64,000 nt of DNA from Paroedura picta (Eukaryota > Chordata > Lepidosauria > Squamata > Gekkonidae). This document shows positions 63,060 to 64,000 of the stretch, piece after piece; the stretch's first letter is position 1, and each line of letters begins with the position of its first letter. Made by a program: the position numbers and the translations under genes. The notes under the pieces are model-generated. The model saw only the letters and a list, made by a program, of their open reading frames with translations. It had not been told where the DNA came from and ran no database searches. Location of the stretch: contig NC_135370.1 in the NCBI RefSeq assembly GCF_049243985.1, positions 167,613,824 to 167,677,823 of the forward strand, given 5' to 3'.

Positions 63060-63735
63060 TAGTTATAGAATTATGGAGTTGTGGAGGGGCCCCTTCATCT
63101 CCTGCACCCTGTCCTCAATCAAACACCTGGCAGAAGAGCTCCATTTTACAAGCCCTATGGAACTGTGAAAGATCTCGCAGTGCCCTCAGCTCTTCCGGGA
63201 GCTCATTCCACCAGGCTGGGGCCAGGATTGAAAAGGCCCTAGCCCTGGTCGAGGACAGGTGAACATCCTGTGGGGCAAGAATCACCAACAGGTTAATACC
63301 TGCAGAGCCCAAGGCCCTGTGGGGAGTATAAGGCGATAGGCGGTCCCTCAGATATGTGGGACCCAGACTGTGAAGGGCCTGGAAGGTTAAGAGCAGAACC
63401 TTAAACTTGATCCGGACTGTGACTGCCAACCAATGCAGCTACTTCAGCACTGGCTGGATATAGGCCCTCTTAGATGCTCCAGTGAGGGCCTTAGCTGCTG
63501 CATTTTGTGCCAGCTGCAATTTCTGGGTCAAGGACAAGGGAAGGCTGGTGTAGAGTGACTTACAGAAGTCTATCCTGGAGGTGATTGTCGCATGGATCAC
63601 TGTGGCCAGGTGTTCCGTGGACAGATAGGCTGCTAGTAGCCTCGCTGGGTGAAAAAATGCCAGGCATGCTATTCTCTCATGACCTGCACCTCCATACGTG
63701 CAGGTCATGAGACTCTTGTCTACCTGCAAACTGCA
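63060..63735 (-). mobile_element. L2-like LINE, reverse-transcriptase C-terminus
   Basis: The minus strand encodes ITSRIDFCKSLYTSLPLSL and LQLAQNAAAKALTGASKRAY (63729-63439), then, in another frame, KVLLLTFQALHSLGPTYL, YTPHRAL and APAWWNELPEELRAL (63429-63115). These are the conserved C-terminal blocks of L2-like reverse transcriptases, separated by one frame break. No endonuclease or upstream RT part is present. Confidence 0.8.
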
Positions 63736-63849
63736 TTATGGACTTTGAAACTCTGTCTTACAACTTTGCCAGTCTCATGAGTATATTGTGTTAGTCAGGA
63801 ATATTATACAATACTCTTATTTTTTCACTGCTAGTATATAAGTTTCATA

Positions 63850-64000
63850 AAAGGTAAAGGTAAAGGTATCATATCTGACCCTTGGGGTGTCGCCCTCTAG
63901 CGTTTTCATGGCAGACTCAATACGGGGTGGTTTGCCAGTGCCTTCCCCAGTCATTACCGTTTACCCCCCAGCAGCAAACTGGGTACTCATTTTACCGACC
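63850..64000 (-). mobile_element. Sauria SINE, cut by the window edge
   Basis: AAAGGTAAAGGTAAAGGTATC, then CCTCTAGCGTTTTCATGGC and TCATTACCGTTTACCCCCC are the reversed tail and body. The tRNA-like head would lie beyond 64000. Confidence 0.88.

Noticed and set aside
35500-64000. First exon of RCOR1
   Set aside because: No stretch encodes the SANT/ELM2-type blocks or the Ala-rich start of RCOR1, and there is no second CpG island in the window.

Overview
The window looks like squamate reptile nuclear DNA, possibly from a gecko-like lineage. It combines two vertebrate housekeeping genes with typical squamate repeats: Sauria SINEs with BovB-like tails, BovB LINE 3' ends, 5S-rRNA-derived SINEs, CR1 and L2-like LINEs, and many non-autonomous hAT elements. 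No tools were used; family names rest on recognition of sequence motifs and of remembered protein sequences.

Layout. 1-6520 (+) is the 3' end of TECPR2: intron sequence, the penultimate coding exon (769-918), an intron full of SINEs and a CR1 tandem array, the last coding exon (4204-4361, ending in the LIR-type tail DEWEVI) and a long, mostly repeat-free 3' UTR. About 21 kb of repeat-rich intergenic DNA follows. ANKRD9 lies on the minus strand, convergent with TECPR2: its whole reading frame is one exon (27788-28675), preceded by a small uORF, a 6.1-kb 5'-UTR intron, and a probable first exon and promoter in a strong CpG island (34390-35480). The rest, 35.5-64 kb, is intergenic and I find no host exon there. 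The order TECPR2(+), ANKRD9(-) matches human 14q32, where RCOR1 comes next, so RCOR1 probably lies beyond the right edge.

The mobile DNA is the richest part. A palindromic hAT MITE family occurs at least 12 times, several copies with perfect 8-bp target duplications. A tRNA-derived SINE family with an L2-like tail includes loci whose tail is duplicated or triplicated with the same junction at three separate places. Elements are nested: hAT in a 5S-SINE, hAT in a Penelope-like element, CR1 in SINEs, and BovB in an old repeat.

The most interesting signal is a set of Penelope-like (inferred) repeats arranged as head-to-head inverted pairs. One of them (9499-10421) carries a hammerhead-ribozyme-like motif at 10260-10301, and its inverted arm ends within two bases of the predicted self-cleavage site. 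Two solo-LTR-like fossils (about 19283-19530 and 51290-51495) are also noted.
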